Assembly: GCF_000026225.1 (NCBI RefSeq)
Contig: NC_011740.1
Coordinates: 558,001-622,000, forward strand
Length of the DNA: 64,000 bases
Direction of reading: 5' to 3'
Origin: Escherichia fergusonii ATCC 35469
Lineage (GTDB): Bacteria > Pseudomonadota > Gammaproteobacteria > Enterobacterales > Enterobacteriaceae
The notes beneath the pieces are model-generated. The model was not told the origin of the DNA, made no database searches, and was given only the letters and a program-made list of their open reading frames with translations. This document shows, in pieces, positions 32,288-40,824 of the stretch (within the stretch, counting starts at the first letter, position 1; each line of letters starts with the position of its first letter). The translations under genes were made by a program, and so were the position numbers.

Positions 32288-32481
32288 CAGAGAGAGGATT
32301 CCATCTGTTACGTAGGTCGAAGGGGATGCGCCTATTTTGTCAGAAGCGGGGCGTGCTGTCAGTTTTCGTTTAAAATTTCCGAAATGTTGCTCAGCAACAC
32401 CGGTTTAGTACGTGATAAAAAAATAGAAAATAAGAAAAATGAACGATTCGTACACTTAGCCAGCAAACAAATCAAAAGCCA

Positions 32482-32509
32482 TTGACTAAGCAGGTGCTGA
32501 CCGTATAAT
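32482..32509 (+). promoter_or_regulatory. Promoter of tRNA-Arg (argU)
   Basis: TTGACT (32482-32487) and TATAAT (32504-32509) are spaced 16 bp apart. About 40 bp separate the -10 from the tRNA 5' end, typical of a sigma70 tRNA promoter. Confidence 0.8.
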
Positions 32510-32548
32510 TCACGCGTTTCACCCGCACAGAAGATCATATCTTTCTAT

Positions 32549-32625
<77 letters not shown>

Positions 32626-32640
32626 TTTAGAATCAATCAC

Positions 32641-33804
32641 TTAAATGCTTCCTCCCGCTTCTGCTTTTCCTTTGTGGGACAAATTTGGGACATCATCGTT
32701 AAAAATAGCGTCAATTTGCTTTGCGTGCTCGGTCAGGTGATTAGGTGCCAGGTGAGCATACCTGCGTACCATTTCGATTGATTCCCATCCTCCCATTTCC
32801 TGAAGCACAGATAACGGCACGCCAGCCTGAATAAGCCAGCTCGCCCATGTGTGTCTCAGGTCATGAAAACGGAAATCCTCAATACCTGCTCGTCTGCACG
32901 CTGCCTTCCAGGCTCTGCCGTCATCGACTCGCATCTTTCTGACTGCAGGAGTGAGAGAGCCATCAGGCCGTCTTGCTGGCTTTGTGTGTACGAACACAAA
33001 TTTATGATGGTTGCCTATCTGGTCTCGCAGAACCTTACATGCAGTATCATTCAGCGCTACGCCAATAGCTCTGTTTGATTTACTGTCTTCCGGGTTGATC
33101 CACGCAACACGGCGCTGCATGTCTATCTGTTGCCACTCCAAATTGATAATGTTCGAACGCCGTAAACCTGTCGCCAGTGCAAACTTGACGACAGACTTTA
33201 ATGGCTCCGGGCATTCATCAATCAGCCTTTTTGCTTCCTCCTTTTCCAGCCACCGCACACGCTTGTTGCGTACTGTCGGTATCTTGATGACCGGTGCTTT
33301 CTCCAGCCATTTCCAGTCACGTTCTGCTGCTCTCAGAATGGCTTTCATCAGTGCAAGATGCTTTGCCTTGGTGGCAGTGGTGACTGGTTTAGCGACATAT
33401 TCAGGCACAGGTTTTCCTTTCTTCCTTGCCGCCTCTGCCTTTGCTTTCCATATCTCAAGGTGATTACGGTTATGCATCCTGCTGACGGCTGAGTAAATCC
33501 TTGCCTCAGTAATATCCTTTAGCCGCACACCTTCAAAATGCTCAAGCCAGAATCCCATCCGGCCTTTATCTGTATCGAGCGATTTCTTATCTGATTTCTC
33601 TTCAATCCAGCGCAAGCATGCTTCTTCAAACGTCACATCTGGAAAATCACCAAGCCTGTCTACTCGCCAGAGCTCAGCTTTTCGTTTGTCGTGCAGCTCC
33701 TGCGCTTGCCGCTTGTCCTTTGTGCCAAGAGATTCCTTAATTCGCTTCCCGCCCGGGAGCGAGTACGAGGCGTACCATATTTCACCTCTGCGGAAGAGTG
33801 ACAT
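32641..33804 (-). CDS. DLP12-type tyrosine recombinase (integrase)
   Basis: A 387-residue phage integrase, the same length as K-12 IntD, with an N-terminal Arm-binding domain starting [20 protein letters not shown]. The catalytic domain shows Arg in [21 protein letters not shown], and the Tyr nucleophile in VRRYAHL. It directs integration and, with the excisionase, excision at argU. Its 5' end is overlapped by the excisionase-like gene. Confidence 0.96.
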   Translation of the reverse strand: MSLFRRGEIWYASYSLPGGKRIKESLGTKDKRQAQELHDKRKAELWRVDRLGDFPDVTFEEACLRWIEEKSDKKSLDTDKGRMGFWLEHFEGVRLKDITEARIYSAVSRMHNRNHLEIWKAKAEAARKKGKPVPEYVAKPVTTATKAKHLALMKAILRAAERDWKWLEKAPVIKIPTVRNKRVRWLEKEEAKRLIDECPEPLKSVVKFALATGLRRSNIINLEWQQIDMQRRVAWINPEDSKSNRAIGVALNDTACKVLRDQIGNHHKFVFVHTKPARRPDGSLTPAVRKMRVDDGRAWKAACRRAGIEDFRFHDLRHTWASWLIQAGVPLSVLQEMGGWESIEMVRRYAHLAPNHLTEHAKQIDAIFNDDVPNLSHKGKAEAGGSI

Positions 33805-34031
33805 TTTCTTTCCTCTGTTATGCCATCACCCGCGCTCACCTGGACAGTATGCAGCGGAGACTGAAGCGCCGCAATGCAGGCTTGTCGTGTTGTGAGGTAA
33901 GGGGATTTATTCTTAGTGGGATCTTTGCGTGTTGCCTGCAAACGCCCTGTGCGTATCCAGTTAATGGCAGTCGGTCTGGATATCTTGAGAAAATGACAGG
34001 CCTCATCGAGTGTGAGGCTGTATGGCTCCAT
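33660..34031 (-). CDS. Excisionase-like MerR-type DNA-binding protein
   Basis: A 123-residue protein. The start ATG at 34031 ([20 protein letters not shown]) is preceded by AGAGGTG. The N-terminal part has a winged-helix form ([20 protein letters not shown]); the basic C-terminus overlaps int by 145 bp in another frame. Position next to int supports a recombination directionality role, but it could also be a transcriptional regulator. Confidence 0.75.
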   Translation of the reverse strand: MEPYSLTLDEACHFLKISRPTAINWIRTGRLQATRKDPTKNKSPYLTTRQACIAALQSPLHTVQVSAGDGITEERKCHSSAEVKYGTPRTRSRAGSELRNLLAQRTSGKRRSCTTNEKLSSGE

Positions 34032-34336
34032 TATTTCACCTCTTGTTGTGACATTGTTGAAAAATGGATACCAGCTCGTTGCTGCCAGACGATCCAACCG
34101 AGAGTCATATCCCATGCCATGTATTCTTTATCGCCGTTTTTTGCTCTCCGACGATCTACTAAGTCACCGAAACGCTTTTCCATGAATAATTCATAAGCTT
34201 CGCGTTCATCTGGTTCTACTTCCAGAGATAGGAGTGCGATTTCATAAGCACGGCGCTCAATATCGTCTCGCACGTCAAGGCTGCTGATACGCTCTTTAAT
34301 TTCTTTAATCAGTTCTTTGTCGGTAAAAGTGGTCAT
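34031..34336 (-). CDS. Conserved lambdoid accessory protein (unknown)
   Basis: A 101-residue mostly helical acidic protein (MTTFTDKELIKEIKERISSL). It overlaps neighbours by 1 bp on both sides, so it belongs to a leftward operon with the DUF551 gene and yfdR. It is similar to small proteins I recall from other E. coli prophage left arms. No function known. Confidence 0.75.
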   Translation of the reverse strand: MTTFTDKELIKEIKERISSLDVRDDIERRAYEIALLSLEVEPDEREAYELFMEKRFGDLVDRRRAKNGDKEYMAWDMTLGWIVWQQRAGIHFSTMSQQEVK

Positions 34337-34692
34337 TATGCTCCAGCCTCCGGTGCTTTTGGCATTACTGCCCAGTGAGTGATATTGACGTTTTCAAGGT
34401 CCCCGACCTGAAATGTCCACTGCCATTCTCCGGTTTCTTTTTGTCCCCAGGTGTACCAGAGAGAACGCCAGCCAATTAGCCAGCCTTCTCCGTTAGCATC
34501 GAATAACAAAACACTTTCATTTGCTGGTGGCAGTTCAGTTGACACTGGTATTACTTTGTTTTCCTGTGCTGCACATTTAGCTTCAAGCGCATCGAATTTA
34601 CGCACTAGGTATTCAGCATCTGTTTCATTTACTTTCAGATCTCGCGGTACACATCTCCCACGAAGAAACCCTTCCATTTCGAAAACATTCAT
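34336..34692 (-). CDS. DUF551 phage protein
   Basis: A 118-residue protein whose C-terminal half carries the DUF551 pattern (VSTELPPANESVLLF, then THWAVMPKAP). I chose the ATG at 34692, which overlaps the upstream yfdR stop as ATGA; ATG 34698 is possible. Such proteins are common in lambdoid left arms and have no known function. Confidence 0.8.
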   Translation of the reverse strand: MNVFEMEGFLRGRCVPRDLKVNETDAEYLVRKFDALEAKCAAQENKVIPVSTELPPANESVLLFDANGEGWLIGWRSLWYTWGQKETGEWQWTFQVGDLENVNITHWAVMPKAPEAGA

Positions 34693-35225
34693 GCGCATTT
34701 GCGTAACTCCGATAACTCGTTAAAGCGTTCCATAAACATCCCGTAGGCATGGCCCGGAGCCAGTGGAATCACGTTGAACATCTCTGTTGCCGGGATACCT
34801 TCCAGTACAGGCCAGAAAGAGCCATCATCAAGCCCGAGATCGCGGCGTTCGGTTGCCAGCATGATGAGATCGGCATATTTCACGGGCGTACTCATAACTG
34901 GGGGTAACCCGTATTTCTCACGGATTACGGCGTCTATTTTTTCTTCCATTTGTTTATAGTCAGGAAGAAGGCGTTTCAGTGGTGCGGGAATGTCCTGGCA
35001 ATACGCTTCTGTTGCATCATGCATTAACGCTTCAAAAGCAAATTCCTGCGGCACCAGCTGGCTGCAAAGAACCGCATGTTGGGCGACGCTGTAGAAGTGC
35101 GAAAGATGACCGGCAAAGCGACAGATATTTGAAAGGGAAACCGCGATATCGTTAATATCGATGTCGTCTTTATTTATCCTGTCATAATAAAAATGCTTCC
35201 CGGAAAAAGTTTTAATAAATGACAT
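34689..35225 (-). CDS. yfdR: HD-domain nucleotidase-like protein YfdR
   Basis: A 178-residue HD-superfamily protein: SVAQHAVLCSQ, then ALMHDATEAY with the HD pair, and later a metal-binding Asp region (KYADLIMLATERRDLG). The ATG at 35225 (MSFIKTFSGKHFYYD) matches the K-12 CPS-53 homologue in length. It is similar to YfbR-type 5'-deoxynucleotidases and may adjust nucleotide pools during phage growth. Confidence 0.9.
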   Translation of the reverse strand: MSFIKTFSGKHFYYDRINKDDIDINDIAVSLSNICRFAGHLSHFYSVAQHAVLCSQLVPQEFAFEALMHDATEAYCQDIPAPLKRLLPDYKQMEEKIDAVIREKYGLPPVMSTPVKYADLIMLATERRDLGLDDGSFWPVLEGIPATEMFNVIPLAPGHAYGMFMERFNELSELRKCA

Positions 35226-35352
35226 TTTGCTCTCCACGTATATGCGCTGCACCGCGCTGAATTCTGGTAAAAAGAATCCCTCACCATCCGGCGATTATTG
35301 AGTAAATTACGTTTCCATAAATGCCCCCGCAGGGGCATTTGCAGTAATGAAA

Positions 35353-36177
35353 TCAGGCGGTGAAAGTACCAATAAAGGTTTCTACTTTGCTGTCCTTGAA
35401 TTTCTCAACAAGCAGATCACGAAATTCGTTAGCCATTTCTTCCTGCACCGCCTCCAGCTGAATAATGCGCAGAACCAGTACAGGACGATCGCCAGTGATA
35501 ATACTGAGGCGTAATTTAAACGGACGTTCTTTCAGACCTTCAAACGGAACGCATTTAAATTCAAATGTCACTGGCATAATGTCTTTGGTCTTCGCTTCGA
35601 CAGACTCCATCAGGGAGCGTTTGCCGCTGAAGTCATTATCTTCAAAATCAGCGGTCTGGTTTGCTTCAATCGTGATTTTACGGACAGCCGCAGCCGCTTT
35701 TGTTGCCTGAATAGCGTCACCATTAGCATCAAAGCCCACAAGATAGTCGGCCCAGTCTTCAATCCATTCTGCCAGTGACTTCTGGGAGTTACGCTCGCCG
35801 TTAACAGACAACAGAGCAGAGAACGGTGCTGTCTTTTTCAGTTTGAGTGTGGCGGTGTTATCTGCGTGACCTGGTTCATCAATAGTACCCAGGTTAAGCA
35901 CACTGACGGCACGCATATTATCAGCATCGATAAAGCAGCGGGTGCCTTCATCTGCAAGATCTTTAGAATAACGGGTAAAGTCATCGATGCTGGCAGTGGA
36001 AAGCGCACCACGGAAACGGAAGCGATTTAAATTAAATTTTTCCAGATCATGAATGCGGAAATTCTCAGGCAATGCCACAGCATCGGCACCAATCTTACTG
36101 ATAATTTCATTAACACCCTGAGCAGAAATAAGGGCATGGATTTGATTAATTGCGGTTGCGTCTAAGTTCTGAGACAT
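35353..36177 (-). CDS. yfdQ: DUF2303 protein YfdQ
   Basis: A 274-residue protein matching YfdQ of K-12 prophage CPS-53 in length and character ([20 protein letters not shown]). DUF2303 proteins are common in siphophage and lambdoid left operons near recombination genes. The function is unknown. It lies in the leftward block yfdP-yfdQ-yfdR. Confidence 0.9.
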   Translation of the reverse strand: MSQNLDATAINQIHALISAQGVNEIISKIGADAVALPENFRIHDLEKFNLNRFRFRGALSTASIDDFTRYSKDLADEGTRCFIDADNMRAVSVLNLGTIDEPGHADNTATLKLKKTAPFSALLSVNGERNSQKSLAEWIEDWADYLVGFDANGDAIQATKAAAAVRKITIEANQTADFEDNDFSGKRSLMESVEAKTKDIMPVTFEFKCVPFEGLKERPFKLRLSIITGDRPVLVLRIIQLEAVQEEMANEFRDLLVEKFKDSKVETFIGTFTA

Positions 36178-36242
36178 AATAAGTCCTCACTATATAAAGA
36201 TATTCAGTGATGAGATAAATAATCAGTTAATTAAAAACGATA

Positions 36243-36605
36243 TTAACGACCTGCTGCGCGGAGTTTTCCGTCAGGTTCACCGGCAAGAGTCAGTAACTGT
36301 CCCTGGTCTTCCTGCAGAATAGTCAGGCGACCACCGCGATTGACATACATCGGCGTTTCGGTGGTGTCTTCTTCGGAAATTTTCCCGCGGTTAGTCGGGC
36401 GAACATATGAGAGTTTGTGTTTGATTTTCACTCGGTTCTCATCAAACGGTTCGATTTCCAGGTTGAGCGAGACCTTACCTTTGGTTTTCGTGTTCATCAC
36501 ACCGGAAGCGACTTCACTGAGAACTGCGCCGATTTTGGTTTCAAATACGCCGCCGTCCAGCTCCCCGATAAATGCCTGCACATCAGTACTGCGTTCGCTA
36601 GCCAT
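36243..36605 (-). CDS. yfdP: Prophage protein YfdP
   Basis: A 120-residue protein starting at ATG 36605 (MASERSTDVQAFIGELDGGV), with GAGGAG 7 bp upstream. The frame extends further upstream through GC-rich leader sequence, which I treat as non-coding. It matches YfdP of CPS-53. The function is unknown. Confidence 0.88.
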   Translation of the reverse strand: MASERSTDVQAFIGELDGGVFETKIGAVLSEVASGVMNTKTKGKVSLNLEIEPFDENRVKIKHKLSYVRPTNRGKISEEDTTETPMYVNRGGRLTILQEDQGQLLTLAGEPDGKLRAAGR

Positions 36606-36653
36606 TTTGCTGCTCCTCATCATATCGACCCTGCAAGGTCGGTTAGTTTCTCC

Positions 36654-36742
36654 ACAAAACAGAGAAGAACACCTGCGGTGACTGCCGCCCGGATGGATTG
36701 GGTTATGAGCCCGTCGTCCGGTGATGCTCTTCTCTGTTTTGT
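36654..36742 (-). ncRNA. C4-like antisense RNA hairpin upstream of yfdP
   Basis: A 17-bp inverted repeat with one mismatch (ACAAAACAGAGAAGAAC with GCTCTTCTCTGTTTTGT) closes an 89-nt structure. Inside are two GC hairpins, one built on GCGG/CCGC and one on GGGTTATGAGCCC. Size, architecture and prophage setting resemble C4 antisense RNAs of P1/P7 and related prophages, which act on a downstream anti-repressor transcript. The identity is from memory of the family and needs a covariance-model check. Confidence 0.5.
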
Positions 36743-36769
36743 AAAAAGGACGGTACCAGCCGGAAGCAA

Positions 36770-37073
36770 GGGTACAAACTGGTACCGCCAGGACTACACA
36801 CAGCATAAAGTTGTGGTGCCGGGTGCCTCCCGGTGCCTGGCGAAGGTTGCACACCAGACGGGTGGGTATCCACAGAAGGTCGACTGTCAGCCTCAACCTT
36901 AACCCGCGTGCGCTGAGCCGCATTCACCACAACGCTAAGAATTCTCTCTGGTTGAAAATACTTAGCTGTTATGTGCCTGCTTTTAGCCACATCAGGCGAG
37001 GTGGACCTGGTTATTCCCCAACAACAAGGATTCGGTTAATCTGGTTATCCCCAACAACGCAAAAGGAAAAGAA
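36770..37073. other. Non-coding leader region between yfdP and the 37074 gene
   Basis: About 300 bp with no convincing gene. The left half is GC-rich with a GCCGGG/CCCGG inverted repeat near 36826-36845. The right half ends in a repeat, TTATTCCCCAACAACAAGG then TTATCCCCAACAACGC, just before the ATG at 37074. It probably holds the divergent promoters for the leftward and rightward units, and could hide a small RNA. Confidence 0.5.
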
Positions 37074-37508
37074 ATGTCCGGTAATATCTATACGCTGTAC
37101 AAATCCCACTGTGAAAATGTTGGAAAGTATCGGGGCATTGAAATCAGTGGGGTAGTGTCATCAGTCGAAATAAGCAAAGTTGAATCAAGGGCAACATTAC
37201 TTACTCTTCTGGACCTTGTCTTACATGAGCACCGGAAGAAATTCGGCACTCCCTATAATCAGTTGAATGGGAAAAAGGCTCTGGTTCACCTTATTCTGAT
37301 GAAGCATCACTGGATGCCAAAACAGATTAATGAGATGAAATTTGATGAACTTCTTCTTTCAATTCAGGATGAACTCACACTTGATAAAATAAGCGTAACC
37401 GCCCAGAAATTTTTAGATTATCGAGACTGGAGATCACAAATTCATCACTTTGATGATTTTGACGAAAATGAATGGGATCCTAATTTGTCTGCACAATATC
37501 TAAAGTAA
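37074..37508 (+). CDS. Prophage protein of unknown function
   Basis: A 144-residue soluble protein (MSGNIYTLYKSHCENVGKYR) with a ribosome site AAAGGAAAAGAA before the ATG. It has no membrane helix, so it is not SieB. I do not recognise a domain. Its 3' end overlaps the oppositely transcribed 37480-37686 gene by 29 bp. Confidence 0.7.
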   Translation: MSGNIYTLYKSHCENVGKYRGIEISGVVSSVEISKVESRATLLTLLDLVLHEHRKKFGTPYNQLNGKKALVHLILMKHHWMPKQINEMKFDELLLSIQDELTLDKISVTAQKFLDYRDWRSQIHHFDDFDENEWDPNLSAQYLK

Positions 37509-37686
37509 CATCCTGTGATAAAACCGTGATTTCCTGATCCAGTTTTTTTAAGGAGTCTATTGTTTCCTGTCGATAAGACAGCACTTCACGAAGCTGGTTT
37601 ATAGCTGCCAGCTTCTTTGCCATCCACTCGTAAATTTCCTCATTTGTGTATCCGGGCGCGACGATTTTTGGTTCTGTTTTGTGCAT
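37480..37686 (-). CDS. Small coiled-coil prophage protein
   Basis: A 68-residue protein starting at ATG 37686 (MHKTEPKIVAPGYTNEEIYE), with GAGGAGGTG 4 bp upstream. The C-terminal half is a probable coiled coil (KLAAINQLREVLSYRQETI). The function is unknown. Confidence 0.7.
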   Translation of the reverse strand: MHKTEPKIVAPGYTNEEIYEWMAKKLAAINQLREVLSYRQETIDSLKKLDQEITVLSQDVTLDIVQTN

Positions 37687-37745
37687 TTCACACCTCCTCA
37701 AGTTATCAGTTACTTGTTGATGGGGACCAGATTGTTAAAGAGCTA

Positions 37746-37769
37746 AGCGTCCTGTAGGGCGCTTTTTTG
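37746..37769 (+). terminator. Rho-independent terminator in the immunity region
   Basis: AGCGTCCT pairs with AGGGCGCT around GT, followed by six T residues. It would end rightward transcription, separating the BRCT gene's upstream region from the 37074 gene. Confidence 0.75.
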
Positions 37770-37852
37770 TTGCTAACGAATCATCCTGGACTTCATATGC
37801 CCCAGGCGGCTACTTCGTGGGCGTCCTGCCTGTTCGTTGTTTTAACATCTTT

Positions 37853-37898
37853 AAGTTGTAATTCAGTTGTGGTTTTGAATGTTGTCAACAACTTTATG
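37853..37898. promoter_or_regulatory. Repressor-box-like sequence upstream of the BRCT gene
   Basis: Several GTTGT half sites occur here, including the palindrome GTTGTCAACAAC (37881-37892) running into ACAACTTTATG. The same 11-mer ACAACTTTATG occurs at 39541-39551 in the cI-cro intergenic region, which also carries several GTTGT/ACAAC half sites. This suggests that the prophage repressor controls the BRCT gene; it is inferred from shared words only. Confidence 0.4.
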
Positions 37899-37951
37899 TG
37901 GTTTGAACGAGTAGCCAAGGAGTGCAAGGATTATCAAAAAAAGGAGGTTGT

Positions 37952-38842
37952 ATGGAAGACGCGCTTTACGCTTTTAATTACACACAGAACCGGGACAAGT
38001 TATTTGCTAACTTGATTAGCATCATTGATGGAATCATTGCAGATGGAGTTGTCCGTGAAGAGGAGGTTCTTTACTTAGATACATGGTTACTTGAAGCAAA
38101 GCAGATTATCAATAATGGAGTTATAAAAAGTCTATCAGCACGGGTGTCGGATATTCTTGCGGATGGAATAATCACATCAGAAGAACGTGATGACCTTAAA
38201 AATAGCCTTCTCCAAATACAGAGGGAAATTCTTGATATCCCTGAAATTGATTTTTACTCCAAGGATGTAGATGTCCATTTACTTAATGGACTATGTAAAG
38301 GATTAATTGCTGATCGGAACTTAACTCAAGAAGAAATAAGATATCTTAATTGGTGGCTTGAGCAAAATGGAGCTTTGAAGAACAACTACCCAGGAAAAAA
38401 ACTTTATGCACTTGTAAAGGAAATTCTTAAAGATGGGGTTATTACTGAAGATGAGAGTTTAACTCTACATAAGGCATTAGTAGACTTCACAGGATGTGAC
38501 TTGGAAAGTGGGGTGGTGGATGGTTTGGCGACCAGGCTGCCTATTGATGTAGGGGCTTCGATAGAGTTAGAGGGTAAAACCTATTGTCTTACAGGCACTT
38601 TTGTTGCAGGAAAGAGAGCCGTAGTTGAAAATTTGATTAAAAATGCTGGTGGGAACATCAGTAGTGGAATTACTCAAAAGTTGGATTTTTTAGTAATTGG
38701 GACGCTTTCCTCCCGTGATTGGAAATTCTCAAGTCACGGAAGGAAGATCGAAAAAGCTATATCTTATAGGGATGATAATGGTGCAAAACTTAAAATTATT
38801 TCTGAAGAAATGCTTTTCGATGCATTACCAAGTTCGCGATGA
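37952..38842 (+). CDS. BRCT-domain protein with TerB-like helical repeats (moron)
   Basis: A 296-residue protein. The start ATG at 37952 has AAGGAGG 5 bp upstream; an in-frame start 10 codons earlier is weaker. The N-terminal 200 residues hold four acidic helical repeats around DGIIADGVVREEE, ADGIITSEE, ADRNLTQEE and KDGVITEDE. The C-terminus (about 210-293) is a BRCT domain like that of NAD-dependent DNA ligase (YCLTGTFVAGKR, then KLDFLVIG). BRCT domains bind DNA ends or phosphoproteins. It is AT-rich, a single gene between terminators and cI, and convergent with cI (18-bp overlap). A function in phage exclusion or DNA metabolism is possible but unproven. Confidence 0.85.
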   Translation: MEDALYAFNYTQNRDKLFANLISIIDGIIADGVVREEEVLYLDTWLLEAKQIINNGVIKSLSARVSDILADGIITSEERDDLKNSLLQIQREILDIPEIDFYSKDVDVHLLNGLCKGLIADRNLTQEEIRYLNWWLEQNGALKNNYPGKKLYALVKEILKDGVITEDESLTLHKALVDFTGCDLESGVVDGLATRLPIDVGASIELEGKTYCLTGTFVAGKRAVVENLIKNAGGNISSGITQKLDFLVIGTLSSRDWKFSSHGRKIEKAISYRDDNGAKLKIISEEMLFDALPSSR

Positions 38843-39511
38843 CCAGAATACCCTACCTATAACATGAATTCTGGCTCGTCTATCTTCAAAGGTGAGTATT
38901 TCATCTGGGTACTCATCTTTGTTGAAGCTTCTAAGAATCAAGCCACCGTCAGGTAAGTTGATAAGTATTTTAACCCTTAGCAATACACCATCTCGTACGG
39001 CATAAAGATCGCCATCACGAATAGGAACGGTTTGAGAAATATCAACGGCAACAAGATCTCCATTATTGAGAACCGGTAATAAACTGTTCCCCCATATTTT
39101 TACGATCTTGGCATTAGATGCACATACGCCAGATTTTCTCAAATCTGCTCTTCTTAACGGAAACCAGTCAATAGCTGATTCAACTATTTCAGCCAGACAT
39201 CCGTTACCTGCCGATAACTCGACATCTAAAACAGGAATGTTTACGAAAATATCGGGGTCTAATGCGGTGCTTTCTGCTTCTTTTACAACAAGATCAGGTA
39301 TGGATGCGTTGTCTTCAATACCAAGTTGTAACCACTTTTGTGATACACCTAAAACTTTTGCAATTTCTTTAATTTTGCGCGGTTGTAGAGTTTCGCCATT
39401 CTCTATTTTGGCTACAGATTGTTGTGAAAGTCCAATTTTTTCAGCTAGTTGAGCTTGGCTCATGCCAGCTATCTCTCTACCTATCTTTAATCGTTCTGCC
39501 AGTGTTTTCAC
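38825..39511 (-). CDS. CI-like prophage repressor (HTH plus S24 peptidase)
   Basis: A 228-residue repressor. The N-terminal Xre-type helix-turn-helix reads MSQAQLAEKIGLSQQSVAKI. A likely self-cleavage Ala-Gly lies in ELSAGNG. The S24 catalytic Ser is in WGNSLLPVL and the Lys in LLRVKIL. It keeps the prophage silent and is expected to self-cleave with RecA during SOS. It is divergent from the cro-like gene across the operator region. Confidence 0.93.
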   Translation of the reverse strand: MKTLAERLKIGREIAGMSQAQLAEKIGLSQQSVAKIENGETLQPRKIKEIAKVLGVSQKWLQLGIEDNASIPDLVVKEAESTALDPDIFVNIPVLDVELSAGNGCLAEIVESAIDWFPLRRADLRKSGVCASNAKIVKIWGNSLLPVLNNGDLVAVDISQTVPIRDGDLYAVRDGVLLRVKILINLPDGGLILRSFNKDEYPDEILTFEDRRARIHVIGRVFWSSRTW

Positions 39512-39646
39512 AACATATCCCTCTCTTTTTTGATGAGGTTACAACTTTATGTTTTAGCTTTCCAACACCTAAAAGTTGTGATAAAAGTTGTTAATGTTGT
39601 ATTCTTGCAACTCGTAACAACTTAACTACCTAAAAAGGAGAAAGCT
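39512..39646. promoter_or_regulatory. cI-cro operator/promoter region
   Basis: The 135-bp gap between divergent cI and cro carries repeated, inverted AAGTTGT/ACAACTT half sites: ACAACTTTAT (39541), AAAGTTGTG (39572), AAAGTTGTT (39584) and AACAACTTA near 39618. These are the likely binding sites of the two repressors. Confidence 0.75.
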
Positions 39647-39895
39647 ATGACACCTGAGCAATTAGCCTTATCGGAGGCAATCGCTCTGGCTGGTGGTCAA
39701 TCAGAATTGGCTCGGAAGCTCACAGCCAGCAGCGGTCATTTAGTAAAGCAACAACATGTCTGGAACTGGTTGAACAGAGAAAAGCGTCCCCCTGCAAAGC
39801 TCTCGATATTCATTGAAAAGACCACTGGCATATCAAAAGAAAAATTACGTCCAGATATTTTTCAAAAGATTAAAGATTCATCAGATGAAAAGTAA
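39647..39895 (+). CDS. Cro-like (YdaS-type) repressor
   Basis: An 82-residue helix-turn-helix protein (ALAGGQSELARKLT, then VKQQHVWNWLNREKRPP) with AAAGGAGAAAGCT before the ATG. It is first gene of the rightward early operon, opposite cI, so it probably plays the Cro role in lysis-lysogeny choice. Confidence 0.85.
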   Translation: MTPEQLALSEAIALAGGQSELARKLTASSGHLVKQQHVWNWLNREKRPPAKLSIFIEKTTGISKEKLRPDIFQKIKDSSDEK

Positions 39896-39917
39896 CCACA
39901 GTTTTAAGGAGATAGCC

Positions 39918-40469
39918 GTGGGTAAGCATCACTGGAAAGTAGAAAAACAGCCTAAGTGGTACGTGAAAGCTGTCAGAAAAACTATCGCAGCGTTGCCGGG
40001 GGGTTACGCTGAAGCAGCTGACTGGCTGGATGTAACAGAGAACGCATTATTTAACCGCCTTCGTGCCGATGGCGATCAAATTTTCCCGCTGGGATGGGCA
40101 ATGATTTTACAACGTGCTGGTGGCACTCACTTCATTGCTGACGCTGTGGCGCAGTCTGCAAATGGCGTCTTTGTGTCTCTTCCTGACGTCGAGGATGTGG
40201 ATAACGCCGATATTAACCAGCGCCTGCTGGAAGTCATTGAACAGATTGGCAATTATTCCAAACAGATTCGTTCGGCAATCGAAGACGGTGTGGTGGAACC
40301 GCATGAGAAGACAGCAATTAACGACGAGCTGTATCTCTCAATTTCGAAACTGCAGGAGCATGCAGCACTTGTCTACAAAATTTTTTGCATTTCAGAAAGT
40401 AATGACGCCCGCGAGTGTGCAGCTCCGGGCGCCGTGGCGTGTCGTGACTGTGGAGAAACTAACGCATGA
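39918..40469 (+). CDS. YmfL/CII-type regulatory protein
   Basis: A 183-residue protein. I chose GTG 39918 because AAGGAG lies 6 bp upstream; in-frame ATG 39885 overlaps cro. The N-terminal half resembles YmfL-family or CII-like regulators ([20 protein letters not shown], a helix-turn-helix). The C-terminal part is helical. It occupies the position of cII in lambda. Confidence 0.75.
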   Translation: MGKHHWKVEKQPKWYVKAVRKTIAALPGGYAEAADWLDVTENALFNRLRADGDQIFPLGWAMILQRAGGTHFIADAVAQSANGVFVSLPDVEDVDNADINQRLLEVIEQIGNYSKQIRSAIEDGVVEPHEKTAINDELYLSISKLQEHAALVYKIFCISESNDARECAAPGAVACRDCGETNA

Positions 40470-40804
40470 ACAGTTTAACAACACACTACCGTCGCTCGCA
40501 ACTGATTGCGCTTCCTGTACCGGGTGGAAAAGCGAAGGTGGAGTATTGCTATGCAGTAAATGTACCAGGTGACAGGGAAATTGTAACCCACAGCTTTGCA
40601 GAGTGGGCTGTGGGTGATTTCAACCGGCAGAAGGAGACAGTCCTTTGCGACAAGTTAACCGCTGGTTCAAAGATCACTACGGAGTGCCCGTCAGAGTCAT
40701 TCGTTGGGAACCGGAAACACAACGGGTTATCTACCTCCGCGAAGGCTATGAGCATGAGTGCTTCAGTCCGCTCGAACAGTTTCGTCGTAAATTCAGGGAA
40801 ATAG
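40466..40804 (+). CDS. Early-operon protein of unknown function
   Basis: A 112-residue frame ([20 protein letters not shown]) overlapping the upstream gene by 4 bp with GGAG before the ATG. From 40645 it is overlapped by the DUF4222 frame, so its last 50 or so residues may be read in two frames. No function known. Confidence 0.55.
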   Translation: MNSLTTHYRRSQLIALPVPGGKAKVEYCYAVNVPGDREIVTHSFAEWAVGDFNRQKETVLCDKLTAGSKITTECPSESFVGNRKHNGLSTSAKAMSMSASVRSNSFVVNSGK

Positions 40805-40824
40805 AGGTCGGTCATGAGCACTAA
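40645..40824 (+). CDS. DUF4222 small phage protein (TTG start)
   Basis: A 59-residue protein read from TTG 40645, which has AAGGAG 8 bp upstream. It begins with [20 protein letters not shown] after the start residue and ends at TAA 40822, overlapping the replication gene. The sequence fits DUF4222, usual at this place in lambdoid early operons. It lies in a different frame from the 40466-40804 gene. The function is unknown. Confidence 0.75.
   Translation: MRQVNRWFKDHYGVPVRVIRWEPETQRVIYLREGYEHECFSPLEQFRRKFREIEVGHEH

Noticed and set aside
31994..32485. Rightward open frame of 163 codons before argU
   Set aside because: Its first two thirds are antisense to folD and the rest is promoter region; no ribosome site.
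36243..36923. YfdP translated from the far upstream start (226 residues)
   Set aside because: The added part covers the structured RNA and GC-rich leader, has no family match, and ATG 36605 has a good ribosome site and gives the known length.
37074..37508. SieB superinfection exclusion protein
   Set aside because: No membrane helices and no similarity to SieB that I can see.
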